DNA of 64,000 nt from an uncultured Oscillospiraceae bacterium (GTDB lineage: Bacteria; Bacillota; Clostridia; Oscillospirales; Oscillospiraceae), in NCBI GenBank assembly GCA_910587285.1, contig CAJULM010000008.1, positions 14,480-78,479 of the forward strand, in the 5' to 3' direction. Both the position numbers and the translations under genes were made by a program. Below, in pieces: positions 8,698-16,714 of the stretch (the stretch's first letter is position 1; each line of letters begins with the position of its first letter). Under the pieces are notes generated by a model. The model was not told the DNA's origin. It did not search any database and saw only the letters and a list, made by a program, of their open reading frames with translations.

Positions 8698-8755
8698 ATA
8701 AGCAAAGCGGCCCTGGCCGCCGCCGGGAAAACCTGATTTGGGAGGAATTTATACT

Positions 8756-9733
8756 ATGTTCCGGAAGCTGATTCAAAAATTGAAGCACAACCCTAAGACC
8801 ATTGTTTTTACCGAGGGTACCGACCCCCGCATTCTGGAGGCTTCGGCTCGTCTGCTGTCGGGAACCTTCCTCACCCCCATCCTGGTGGGCAACCAGGAGG
8901 AGGTCCTGGCCGCGGCGGACCGGGAGTGCCTCAATGTGCAGAACGTCCAGGTGCTGGACCCAGCCACCTACGAGGGCATGGACGAGATGGTGGAGAAGAT
9001 GGTGGAGCTGCGCAAGGGAAAGATGAGCGCCGAGGAGTGCCGGGAGGCCCTGCAGAAAGCCAACTACTTTGGCACCATGCTGGTGGCCATGGGCAAGGCG
9101 GACTGCCTGCTGGGCGGCGCCACCTACTCCACCGCCGACACGGTGCGCCCCGCCCTTCAGCTGGTGAAGACCAAGCCGGGCAACAAGATTGTGTCCTCCT
9201 GCTTCATCCTGGTGCGCCCCTTCGCCACCGGCGGCAACCAGGTGCTGGCTATGGGCGACTGCGCCATCAACATTGACCCCACCGAGGATGAGCTCATTGA
9301 GATTGCCCAGGAGGTGGCCAAGTGCGCCCGTATTTTCGGCGTGGACCCCAAGGTGGCCATGTTGTCCTACTCTACTAACGGCTCCGGTAAGGGTTCCACT
9401 GTGGACAAAATGCGCAATGCCACCCGCCGCCTCCAGGACATGATGCTGGACTTCCCTGTGGACGGCGAGATGCAGTTCGACGCGGCGGTGAACCCCTCCG
9501 TGGGCCAGCTGAAGTTCCCCGGCTCTCAGGTGGCGGGCTACGCCAACACCTTCATCTTCCCGGAGATCACCGCCGGCAACATCGGCTATAAAATCGCCCA
9601 GCGTATGGGTAACTTTGACGCCTACGGTCCCATCCTGCTGGGCCTGAACGCCCCCATCAACGACCTGTCCCGGGGCTGCAACGCCCTGGAGGTCTACTCC
9701 ATGGCGATTATCACCGCCGCATTAGCAGAGTAA
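8756..9733 (+). CDS. pta: Phosphate acetyltransferase
   Basis: 325 residues, full length for the short Pta class. It interconverts acetyl-CoA and acetyl phosphate, the step before acetate kinase in fermentative ATP formation. Family blocks include VFTEGTDPRIL, LLGGATYSTADTVRPALQ, GSGKGSTVDKM and QFDAAVNPSVGQLK. The ATG at 8756 has GGAGG at 8741; an in-frame reading six codons longer overlaps that ribosome site. No ackA is adjacent. A strong terminator follows. Confidence 0.95.
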   Translation: MFRKLIQKLKHNPKTIVFTEGTDPRILEASARLLSGTFLTPILVGNQEEVLAAADRECLNVQNVQVLDPATYEGMDEMVEKMVELRKGKMSAEECREALQKANYFGTMLVAMGKADCLLGGATYSTADTVRPALQLVKTKPGNKIVSSCFILVRPFATGGNQVLAMGDCAINIDPTEDELIEIAQEVAKCARIFGVDPKVAMLSYSTNGSGKGSTVDKMRNATRRLQDMMLDFPVDGEMQFDAAVNPSVGQLKFPGSQVAGYANTFIFPEITAGNIGYKIAQRMGNFDAYGPILLGLNAPINDLSRGCNALEVYSMAIITAALAE

Positions 9734-9763
9734 TCCGGGATACGCTCCATTTGAAGCGCCTGT

Positions 9764-9794
9764 GCGCCCCCGCTGTCGGCGGGGGCGCTTTTTT
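9764..9794 (+). terminator. pta terminator
   Basis: Perfect 10-bp stem GCGCCCCCGC / GCGGGGGCGC with a 5-nt loop and six Ts. Confidence 0.9.
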
Positions 9795-9804
9795 CAGCGC
9801 GGCG

Positions 9805-9836
9805 AATAAAAAACCGCCTGCCAAACGGCAGACGGC
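9805..9836 (-). terminator. rpsT terminator
   Basis: On the minus strand CCGTCTGCC / GGCAGGCGG (one wobble, 4-nt loop) is followed by six Ts. Confidence 0.85.
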
Positions 9837-9850
9837 TCTTTTGTTTCCGC

Positions 9851-10114
9851 TCAGGCCAGCTTGTTCAGCTTCAGGGTCATAGCGCTCTTTTTGTTGGCCG
9901 CGTTGTTGCTGTGCAGCAACCCCTTGGCGGCGGCCTGGTCCACAGCCTTGACGGCCACCTTATATGCGGCATCGGCCTCGCTGCGGTTGCCGCCGGCCAC
10001 CGCGGCCTCAAACTTCTTCAGGTTGGTCTTGAGGGCGGACTTCTGCGCCTTGTTCTGCGCCGCCTTGGTGGAGTTGACCAGGACACGCTTCTTGGCAGAC
10101 TTGATATTGGGCAA
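9851..10114 (-). CDS. rpsT: 30S ribosomal protein S20
   Basis: 87 residues, a lysine- and alanine-rich helical protein that binds 16S rRNA. The normal S20 start MPNIKSAKKR corresponds here to a TTG codon at 10114, with GGAGGAGGTG six bases upstream; the next ATG (10144) lies upstream of that ribosome site and would add ten residues foreign to S20. A TTG start is also known for E. coli rpsT, where weak initiation is part of autogenous control. It is a single-gene unit with its own terminator, divergent from gpr. Confidence 0.95.
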   Translation of the reverse strand: MPNIKSAKKRVLVNSTKAAQNKAQKSALKTNLKKFEAAVAGGNRSEADAAYKVAVKAVDQAAAKGLLHSNNAANKKSAMTLKLNKLA

Positions 10115-10220
10115 ACCAAACACCTCCTCCGATTTTTTGATCATTTCTTCTGCGGTTTCCCGCCGCAGATATGTATTCTAACATTAAAAGGAGAAAATTG
10201 CAACACCTTTTTTCTTTTTT

Positions 10221-10250
10221 TGCATAGAAACTTTCTCCCGGCAAAAAATA
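10221..10250 (+). promoter_or_regulatory. Possible forespore sigma-G/F promoter for gpr
   Basis: TGCATA (10221-10226), 17-bp spacer, AAAAATA (10244-10250, five of seven to the sigma-G -10). Placement fits gpr, which is forespore-expressed in Bacillus. Confidence 0.35.
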
Positions 10251-10303
10251 GGTGCAAAGCGGGGAACAGTCCGCAACATCTTGTATCAAAGGGGGACAGT
10301 GCC

Positions 10304-11197
10304 ATGGCACAGCGCCGCACGGACCTGGCTGTCGAGGCCCATCAGCTCTGGCAGGAGGGGGCGGGGGAGACCGCCCTGGCCGGGGTGCGCTCGGAGGAGA
10401 GCGAGCGAAGGGGATTTTTGGTGAACACTGTCACCGTCTCCACGTCGGAGGCGGCCCAGGCTCTGGGCAAGCCCCAGGGGGTGTACGTCACGATAGAGTT
10501 GGACGGTCTGTTGCACCGGGAGGAGGGGGCCTTCCAGCGGGCGGCGGAGGCGGTGGCGGAGGCGCTGCGCCCTCTGCTGCCCAAGGAGGGGCCCGCGTTG
10601 GTGATTGGTCTGGGCAGCAGGGCGGTGACGCCGGACCTCATCGGTCCGCTGACGGTAGACCACCTGTTGGTTACCCGGCACCTGGTGGAGCAGGTCCCCC
10701 AGCACTTTGGCCACCTGCGCCCGGTGGCTGCGGCGGCTCCCGGTGTGCTGGCCTCCACCGGTATGGAGAGCAGCCTGGTGGCCCAGGCTCTGGCCGGGGA
10801 GCTGCGCCCCGCGTGCGTCATCGCGGTGGATGCGCTGGCCTCCCGGTCGCTGGACCGGCTGTGCCGGACGGTGCAGCTGTCCGACACGGGGGTAGTGCCC
10901 GGGTCTGGGGTGGGCAATCACCGGGTGCCGCTGAACCGGGAAACGCTGGGGGTGCCGGTGCTCACAGTGGGAGCGCCCACGGTGGTGGACGGGGCCACAT
11001 TGGCCCTGGACCTGCTGGAGCGGGCGGGCCGCACTGGGGCGGAGCGGGAGGATCTGCCGGGGGGCGAGGACTTTTTCGTCACGCCCCGGGAGGTGGATCT
11101 GCGGGTGGCCGATCTGTCCAAGGTGCTGGGCTACGCCATCAGCCTGGCGCTCAACCCGTCGCTGAGCGTGGATGATCTCACCATGCTGTTAGAGTAG
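10304..11197 (+). CDS. gpr: GPR germination protease
   Basis: 297 residues. GPR is made as a zymogen in the forespore and degrades small acid-soluble spore proteins at germination. The N-terminus RRTDLAVEA is the conserved proregion/start block, and VIGLGSRAVTPDLIGPL and VIAVDALASR are family signatures. The start at 10304 follows GGGGGAC; the longer reading from 9911 runs antisense through rpsT. Presence of gpr is good evidence for endospore formation. Confidence 0.95.
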   Translation: MAQRRTDLAVEAHQLWQEGAGETALAGVRSEESERRGFLVNTVTVSTSEAAQALGKPQGVYVTIELDGLLHREEGAFQRAAEAVAEALRPLLPKEGPALVIGLGSRAVTPDLIGPLTVDHLLVTRHLVEQVPQHFGHLRPVAAAAPGVLASTGMESSLVAQALAGELRPACVIAVDALASRSLDRLCRTVQLSDTGVVPGSGVGNHRVPLNRETLGVPVLTVGAPTVVDGATLALDLLERAGRTGAEREDLPGGEDFFVTPREVDLRVADLSKVLGYAISLALNPSLSVDDLTMLLE

Positions 11198-11244
11198 GAA
11201 GCGCGAGCGTAGGTGCGCCGCCGCTTCCTCGACAATATTTCTGG

Positions 11245-11273
11245 TTGTTTCGCCCGCTCTTTTCTGCTATACT
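11245..11273 (+). promoter_or_regulatory. Promoter for the YihY protein
   Basis: TTGTTT (11245-11250), 17-bp spacer, TATACT (11268-11273) with TG in the extended -10 position. Confidence 0.6.
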
Positions 11274-11307
11274 ATCCCCAAAATAACCAGCAGAGAGGGG
11301 CGGACTC

Positions 11308-12171
11308 ATGAGGCAAAAGGTGGATAAGCTGCTGCGCCACGCGCCGGCCCGGTTTGTGGCGGATGTGGTGGATGTCTATTTCTCCAAGCGGGTGGGGCGG
11401 GCTGCGGCGGAGCTGGCCTATTTCCTTATCCTCACCTTTTTTCCCATCATTATCTGCGTGTCCGCCTTTGTCAACGAGCTGCATCTGAACCTGACCTCCA
11501 TCCTGGAGGATGCCGCGGCCTTTCTCCCGGCGGGAGTGGTGGCCATTTTTCGGGAATACCTCACCTATATCGACACCAACCAGTCTGCCGCTATGCTGCT
11601 GTCCGGCGCGTTTCTCACGGTGCTGTTCGCCTCCTCCGCTGTGCGGGGGCTGATGAACATCATGCACGAGATCTATGGCCGGGCCACCTTCCGGGGGCTT
11701 GGCCAGCTGGTGGCCAGCATTTTGTTTGCTGCCCTGCTGGTGGTCACCATTTACCTATCCATGGCGGTGGTGGTCACGGGCAACTGGTTTTTCCACCTGC
11801 TGGGCCAGGTGCTGAAGCTGGAGGGGTTGGTGGAACGGTTCGGCACTTGGCAGTGGATGAAATATCTGCTGCTGCTGGGCATGGTATTTGTATTTATTCT
11901 GCTGCTCTACCGCTTTGCGGCTCCGCTGGACAAGCCCCGCCCGCCGGTGGTGCCCGGGGCGCTGGGGGCATCGGTGGCGCTGGCGGCGGCGTCCGTAATC
12001 TTCTCCATCCTCATGAGCAACTCCACCCGGTATTCCCTCATCTACGGCTCGTTGGCATCGGTAATCATCCTGCTGGTGTGGCTGTACCTGTGCGGCAATG
12101 TGCTGATTCTAGGGAATGTGGTCAATTACGTGATTTACACCCATCGCAAGGAAAAGAGGGCCCGGCGGTAG
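11308..12171 (+). CDS. YihY/BrkB family integral membrane protein
   Basis: 287 residues with six predicted membrane helices. The family blocks are AAAELAYFLILTFFPIIIC at the first helix, the loop GLMNIMHEIYG, and the C-terminal stretch SLIYGSLASVIILLVWLYL. The family was once called RNase BN, but that assignment was withdrawn; its role, possibly transport, is unknown. The basic tail HRKEKRARR should face the cytoplasm. Confidence 0.9.
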   Translation: MRQKVDKLLRHAPARFVADVVDVYFSKRVGRAAAELAYFLILTFFPIIICVSAFVNELHLNLTSILEDAAAFLPAGVVAIFREYLTYIDTNQSAAMLLSGAFLTVLFASSAVRGLMNIMHEIYGRATFRGLGQLVASILFAALLVVTIYLSMAVVVTGNWFFHLLGQVLKLEGLVERFGTWQWMKYLLLLGMVFVFILLLYRFAAPLDKPRPPVVPGALGASVALAAASVIFSILMSNSTRYSLIYGSLASVIILLVWLYLCGNVLILGNVVNYVIYTHRKEKRARR

Positions 12172-12233
12172 TCTCCGCATAAAATCCGCCCCAGCTGCCA
12201 CACTATTCCATACTTGGGAAGGGGGTGGACGCC

Positions 12234-12698
12234 ATGTGGCAGATTGGCGTATGGGAGCGGGACGAGGGACTGGCCGAGCGGGTGAGCCGGTTGGCGGAGG
12301 GCTGTTCCGCCCTGGTGCGGGCCTGTGGGCACCCGGCGCTGCTGGCTGGGGTGGAGCTGGACCTGCTGGTGGTGTCCCCCCTGGCGGCGGGGTGGGCCGG
12401 GGCGGGGCAGCTGAGCTGCCGCACCGCTCTGCTTCCCGGCGGCCTGCCCGCCCTCACCCGCGCTCTGCCTGCCGGGACGGTGCTCAGTTACGGCGCGTCC
12501 AGCCGGAACACCCTCACCCTGTCCAGTCTGGACCAGGATCGGGCCTCGGTGGCGGTGCAGCGGGAGTTTGCTGCTCTGGACGGTCGGGCGGTGGACCGGC
12601 AGGAGCTGGTACTATCCTGGAGCGGCCGTTCGCCCGACCTGCTGCTGGCGGAGACGGGGGTGGCGCTGCTGCTGGGAAAACTGCCGGCGGAGGGGTGA
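12234..12698 (+). CDS. Hypothetical protein
   Basis: 154 residues rich in Leu, Ala and Gly, not recognised. No signal peptide or membrane segment is convincing. The ATG at 12234 is preferred to the GTG at 12225 because GGGAAGGGGG then sits about eight bases upstream. The ILVSYGASSRNTL-like middle (VLSYGASSRNTLTLSSL) suggests a compact alpha/beta fold. It follows the YihY gene by 62 bases and ends in a strong terminator, so it may be cotranscribed with it. Confidence 0.65.
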   Translation: MWQIGVWERDEGLAERVSRLAEGCSALVRACGHPALLAGVELDLLVVSPLAAGWAGAGQLSCRTALLPGGLPALTRALPAGTVLSYGASSRNTLTLSSLDQDRASVAVQREFAALDGRAVDRQELVLSWSGRSPDLLLAETGVALLLGKLPAEG

Positions 12699-12704
12699 CA
12701 CGCA

Positions 12705-12732
12705 AAAAAGCGGCCTGTCCAGGCCGCTTTTT
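12705..12732. terminator. Bidirectional terminator
   Basis: 12-bp perfect stem (12705-12716 with 12721-12732), loop GTCC, with A-run and T-run on the two sides. Confidence 0.9.
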
Positions 12733-12749
12733 CCATTGGCAAAAACTTC

Positions 12750-12778
12750 TTGCATTTCCCCCTGGGATGGGATAGAAT
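12750..12778 (+). promoter_or_regulatory. Promoter for the structured RNA / SLH leader
   Basis: TTGCAT (12750-12755), 17-bp spacer, TAGAAT (12773-12778). Start expected near 12785. Confidence 0.65.
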
Positions 12779-12784
12779 TAAACA

Positions 12785-13000
12785 GGAAGCATAAAAGGCG
12801 GTAGGCCATGGGGTGCGGGAACACCCCACGGCCCTGCGCGAGTGACCACACCACTCAACACAGCGATCTCTGATCGTACCACGGGCCTATTATATCCGTT
12901 TTTCGCCGAAATAGCAAGGCGGGGAAATGGGATGGGCTTTGTGTTCGCGTTGATTTTCAAGGCGGTGTTGGGTATTCCGAGCTCGACACCGCTTTTTATG
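12785..13000 (+). ncRNA. Candidate structured RNA or attenuator, about 215 nt
   Basis: Noncoding transcript predicted between the promoter above and a T-run at 12993-12997. Bases 12790-12802 pair with 12988-13000 (13 bp, one wobble), closing the whole RNA. Inside are hairpins at 12804-12834 (GGCC..GGGGTG / CACCCC..GGCC), GAGTG/CACTC near 12840-12855, and CGATC/GATCG near 12863-12875. An alternative terminator stem, 12962-12968 with 12986-12992, competes for the same 3' strand. It could be a free 6S-like RNA or a switch in the leader of the SLH gene at 13084; no known riboswitch core was recognised. Confidence 0.5.
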
Positions 13001-13083
13001 TTTCCGGCGGACCGCCGGGGCGGGTGTGCGCGACCCGCTCCGGGGCGGTCTGTTGGAGACAAAATTTGATAAAGGAGAGAGAC

Positions 13084-14259
13084 ATGATGAAAAAACGGTT
13101 CACAGCAGTTTTTCTGGCGCTTGCCCTGTGTTTGGGGCTGTGCGTCCCGGCGTTCGCGGCGGGTAAAACCACGTATCACCTTAATTTCAGCCAGATTACC
13201 ACAGCTGAGCGCAGCGAGGTCAGCATCACGGGGGAGGGATTGGAACAGACAGGAGAAATTTTTGCTGAGTATGGGCTTGGGGCCGGACAGGACGAGGCCC
13301 CGAGAGACTACTACCCAGTATTCACCAGCTCCAAGCCCGTTACCATTACTGTGACAGCCGACTATACCGATTGGAGGCACACTGGCACAGACCGCGAATC
13401 CGGTGACAATTATAACTATATAAGCTACGCAGCGGTGGCTGGCGTTTCCTACAACCCGGTCACAAATGAGTGCGTACGGATAAAAGAACACGCAGCCTAT
13501 TTTGATGGGACGTATGCTGCCATTATGTATGACGATGGTATAAAAGAGAACGCGGGAACACTGAGGGACTATTATATGAACAGTCCGGACGATGTAGCGG
13601 CGATCTACATTTATTCGGGCGCCACCGTTACGCTTTCCGAGCCCGGTGATTATCTCGTTTCCGTTACATCGAATGATTTATGGTCGAGCCGTGCGAACGA
13701 TGCTGTTATCCGTATCGTTGCGGATGACAGTCAGGCCGCCTTTCCCTCCTCCGCCTTCACCGATGTGTCCGACGGCGCGTGGTACGCCAACGCCGTGAAT
13801 TGGGCGGTGTCCAAGGACATCACCAACGGCACCGGGGACGGCAAATTCTCCCCCACCCAGACCTGCACCCACGCCCAGATCCTGACCTTCCTCTACCGCG
13901 CGGACCGGGGCCAGGGCAAGGCCGAGGCCGCCGACATGGACAAGGCCGTGGCCTGGGCCAGGGAGAAGGGCATGATCGACAACAGCTTCAATGGCAAGGC
14001 GTTCTGCACCCGCGCCGATGCGGTAAACTACATCTGGCAGGCCCTGGGCAGGGAGAACGCCGCAGCCAGCGGCTTCACCGATGTGCCCGCCGGGGCCGGC
14101 TACGCCACGGCGGTGGACTGGGCGGTGTCCAACGGCATCACCAACGGCACCAATGCCGCCCAAACCGAATTCAGCCCGGGCAAGGTCTGCGATCGGGGCA
14201 CCATCGTCACCTTCCTCCACCGGGCCTACGTCCCCTCCGCCCGCCTGACCCCTAATTGA
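13084..14259 (+). CDS. Secreted S-layer-homology (SLH) domain protein
   Basis: 391 residues. A signal peptide (about 1-26, cleaved after VPAFAA) is followed by about 190 residues without a recognised domain, then SLH repeats from about residue 220 (SAFTDVSDGAWYANAVNWAV, then a second and third repeat ending VTFLHRAYVP). SLH repeats bind pyruvylated cell-wall polysaccharide, so the protein should sit on the cell surface. Start at 13084 with AAAGGAGAG upstream. It ends in a perfect terminator. Confidence 0.88.
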   Translation: MMKKRFTAVFLALALCLGLCVPAFAAGKTTYHLNFSQITTAERSEVSITGEGLEQTGEIFAEYGLGAGQDEAPRDYYPVFTSSKPVTITVTADYTDWRHTGTDRESGDNYNYISYAAVAGVSYNPVTNECVRIKEHAAYFDGTYAAIMYDDGIKENAGTLRDYYMNSPDDVAAIYIYSGATVTLSEPGDYLVSVTSNDLWSSRANDAVIRIVADDSQAAFPSSAFTDVSDGAWYANAVNWAVSKDITNGTGDGKFSPTQTCTHAQILTFLYRADRGQGKAEAADMDKAVAWAREKGMIDNSFNGKAFCTRADAVNYIWQALGRENAAASGFTDVPAGAGYATAVDWAVSNGITNGTNAAQTEFSPGKVCDRGTIVTFLHRAYVPSARLTPN

Positions 14260-14272
14260 ACCCGAACGGTAC

Positions 14273-14308
14273 GCCGCCCCCGCCCACTTTGCGGGGGCGG
14301 CCTTTTTT
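14273..14308 (+). terminator. Terminator after SLH gene
   Basis: 11-bp stem GCCGCCCCCGC / GCGGGGGCGGC, 7-nt loop, six Ts. Confidence 0.9.
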
Positions 14309-14320
14309 GCGGGCAGCCCC

Positions 14321-14349
14321 TTGCATTTTCCATCCGGGCGCAGTAAAAT
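14321..14349 (+). promoter_or_regulatory. Promoter for SLH/transglutaminase gene
   Basis: TTGCAT (14321-14326), 17-bp spacer, TAAAAT (14344-14349). Confidence 0.6.
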
Positions 14350-14395
14350 GGCAGTATCTCATTGAGCACCAACTTCAAAAAAGGGGAGAGCACAC

Positions 14396-16015
14396 ATGAG
14401 GAAAAGATTCCCGGCAATGATTCTTGCGCTGGCCCTGTGTATCGGGCTGGCCGTCCCGGTTCAGGCGGCTACGGTCTCAGACACAGCGGGGCAAAACTTG
14501 ACCCGGATGGAACAAAAAATCTACAAGGCGCTGGAAGACGCCATCCTGGCGGTTACGGCGGGAAACGGGACCAGCACCGAGGTCAACGTCCCCATCACAC
14601 GCCAGGACGCCACCTGGACCGCACAGGAGTTGAGCCTTTCCAAAATTGACAATGACAATGTTGAGGACCCGTTGAATGATGTAATTGGCAAAAGCATGGA
14701 TAAGGTTTTTCGCTGTCTGAAGGTGAACCGCCCCTTCGAGATGTTTTGGGTCGGTAACAACTACAACTGGACGTGGTGGCAGGAGCACACCGACAGCCAG
14801 GTCTGGCTTACAAGCCTCACCTGCTCGATTGACGTGATCGAGTCCTACCGGGGCGGCAGCAAGACCACGGTAGACCCGGCAAAAATCGCCCAGGCCAAAT
14901 CAGTTGTGAAAACGGCGGAATCTATTGTCGCCGCCAACGCGGGTAAGTCCAACTACGAGAAGCTGGCGGCCTACCGGGATGAAATCTGTGCGCGGAACAC
15001 CTACAACAACGATGCGAACAACGCTCTGCTGAAGGACGAGTACGCATATGGCGACCCGTGGCAGCTGATTTACGTCTTTGACGACGACCCCAGCACCAAC
15101 GCGCTGTGCGAGGGGTACGCCAAAGCGTTTAAATACCTGTGTGACCTGTCGGATTTTGATGGGGACGTAACCTGCTACATAGCCGAGGGCTATGGGGGTG
15201 ATGAAAGGCATATGTGGAACGTGGTCCGCATGGAGGACGGCAAGTTTTACCTGGCGGACATCACCTACAGCGACAACAGCCAGATCGGGAAAGACAGCGT
15301 GTTCATGGTCAATGCGTCCGGAAATGGGGAGCGATACGTTGTTTCCGCCGGCAGCCGGGAGTATACATACACCTATCTTGAGGATCAGGAGGGCCTGTTC
15401 ACCGACGGCTTCTTGCCCATAAGCTCCACGCCCTATACGCCTGGCACCAACCCTCCCACCCCCGATCCCCAATTCACCGATGTGCCCGCCTGGTGCTCGG
15501 GCGCAGTGGACTGGGCCGTGGAACAGAACATCACCGACGGCAAGGGAGGCGGCAGGTTCGCGCCGGGCGACCAGTGCACCAACGCGGAAATCCTCACGTT
15601 CCTGTGGCGGGCCGCAGGTAAGCCCGCCTCCTCCGCCCCGCTCCCTGCGGATATCACGGGGAAGAATATCAGCTATGCTGAAACCGCCCTGCGCTGGGCG
15701 GCGGAGCGGGGAATGGCGGACCAGGGGATAGACCCGCTGGCCCTGTGCACCCGGGGCAGCGCGATGATCTACATTTGGAAAGCCTTCGATGAAATAGGCG
15801 CCGACGGGGCGGATGTCTTCATCGATGTGCCCGCCGAATCGGAGACGCTTTTCGGCGCGGTGTACTTCGCCCTGGCCTGCGGCATCACCAACGGTTACGC
15901 CAACGCTGACGGAACCTTCAGCTTCCGTCCCGACAAGGTATGCACCCGCGGCGAGATCGTTACCTTCCTCCACCGGGCCTATGTCCCGGAAGCCAGCCTG
16001 GTTTCCGACTTCTAA
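14396..16015 (+). CDS. SLH protein with transglutaminase-like domain
   Basis: 539 residues. Signal peptide about 1-24 (cleaved after VQA). The middle region has the transglutaminase-like triad in order: Cys in ALCEGYAKAFKYL, His in ERHMWNVVRM and Asp in YLADITYSDN. Three SLH repeats follow from about residue 360 to the end. Such proteins may cross-link or cleave surface protein or peptidoglycan peptides; the activity here is inferred from the triad only. It is anchored on the surface through SLH like its neighbours. Confidence 0.88.
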   Translation: MRKRFPAMILALALCIGLAVPVQAATVSDTAGQNLTRMEQKIYKALEDAILAVTAGNGTSTEVNVPITRQDATWTAQELSLSKIDNDNVEDPLNDVIGKSMDKVFRCLKVNRPFEMFWVGNNYNWTWWQEHTDSQVWLTSLTCSIDVIESYRGGSKTTVDPAKIAQAKSVVKTAESIVAANAGKSNYEKLAAYRDEICARNTYNNDANNALLKDEYAYGDPWQLIYVFDDDPSTNALCEGYAKAFKYLCDLSDFDGDVTCYIAEGYGGDERHMWNVVRMEDGKFYLADITYSDNSQIGKDSVFMVNASGNGERYVVSAGSREYTYTYLEDQEGLFTDGFLPISSTPYTPGTNPPTPDPQFTDVPAWCSGAVDWAVEQNITDGKGGGRFAPGDQCTNAEILTFLWRAAGKPASSAPLPADITGKNISYAETALRWAAERGMADQGIDPLALCTRGSAMIYIWKAFDEIGADGADVFIDVPAESETLFGAVYFALACGITNGYANADGTFSFRPDKVCTRGEIVTFLHRAYVPEASLVSDF

Positions 16016-16022
16016 ATCCCTG

Positions 16023-16050
16023 AAAGCCGCCCCATAGGGGCGGCTTTTTT
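16023..16050 (+). terminator. Terminator after SLH/transglutaminase gene
   Basis: GCCGCCCC / GGGGCGGC stem, 3-nt loop, six Ts. Confidence 0.9.
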
Positions 16051-16061
16051 GCGTTTCCCTC

Positions 16062-16090
16062 TTTACGTCTCCGAAACGATATGATATAAT
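16062..16090 (+). promoter_or_regulatory. Promoter for DUF1836 gene
   Basis: TTTACG (16062-16067), 17-bp spacer, perfect TATAAT (16085-16090). Confidence 0.65.
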
Positions 16091-16117
16091 TCCAGGGATT
16101 AGATTGGAGGGAACTGT

Positions 16118-16651
16118 GTGGAAGAACTGGTAGAGCTGAAACAACAGCTCATGCAGGCGCGGCCCAACGGCTGGGACGACCTGCCCGACATTCCGCTCTA
16201 TATGGACCAGGTGGTGTCCTACCTGTCCCGGCAGATGGCCGGCTTTTGGGAGGGAGATGGGCTCACCTCCGCCATGATTAACAATTATATCAAGGATGGT
16301 TTGCTGGAGCGGGCCAACGGAAAAAAGTATGGACAGGAGCATCTGGCCTACCTCACTGCGATCTGTGCGCTGAAGCAGGTGATGAGCGTGCGGGAGATGA
16401 AGGTGCTTACCACTGTGGGCCGGGAGATGCGGGCGCCGGAGAAGCAGTTTGAGTACTTCTGCCGCTATCTGGACGAGGCCATGTCGGAGACCGCCCGGCA
16501 CATCGACGAGAATACCACCGACCACGACCTGCCCAAGCTGGTGCTGGACCTGGCCATGCGTAGCTACGCCAATATGGTGGCCTGCCACCAGGCCTTGGCT
16601 GTTTTAGCCCAGCGGACGGGGCATGAGGATCTGTTGAAAAAGAAAAAGTAA
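16118..16651 (+). CDS. DUF1836 domain-containing protein
   Basis: 177 residues starting at GTG 16118 with TTGGAGGG upstream. The core DLPDIPLYMDQVVSYL ... LTSAMINNYIKDGLL ... YGQEHLAYLTAICALKQVMS is the DUF1836 signature, a Firmicute family with a predicted MerR-like winged-helix fold, so a DNA-binding role is plausible but unproven. The basic tail LLKKKK ends the protein. It lies 63 bases before degV on the same strand. Confidence 0.85.
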   Translation: MEELVELKQQLMQARPNGWDDLPDIPLYMDQVVSYLSRQMAGFWEGDGLTSAMINNYIKDGLLERANGKKYGQEHLAYLTAICALKQVMSVREMKVLTTVGREMRAPEKQFEYFCRYLDEAMSETARHIDENTTDHDLPKLVLDLAMRSYANMVACHQALAVLAQRTGHEDLLKKKK

Positions 16652-16714
16652 GAAGCGCGAGGATAACCCGCGTGACAATAAAAGTCCTAAATCTGTTTTT
16701 GGAGGTACGAAACC

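Larger units (their letters stand above)
8448..8755. other. Divergent promoter region between XRE regulator and pta
   Basis: 308 bases without a gene. It holds the regulator promoter (8578-8606, minus), its roughly 125-nt leader with a GC-rich stem near 8540-8555, and the pta promoter (8669-8697, plus). Confidence 0.6.

Noticed and set aside
14900..16588. 562-residue minus-strand frame across the SLH/transglutaminase gene
   Set aside because: It runs antisense through a gene with clear motifs, a promoter and a terminator.
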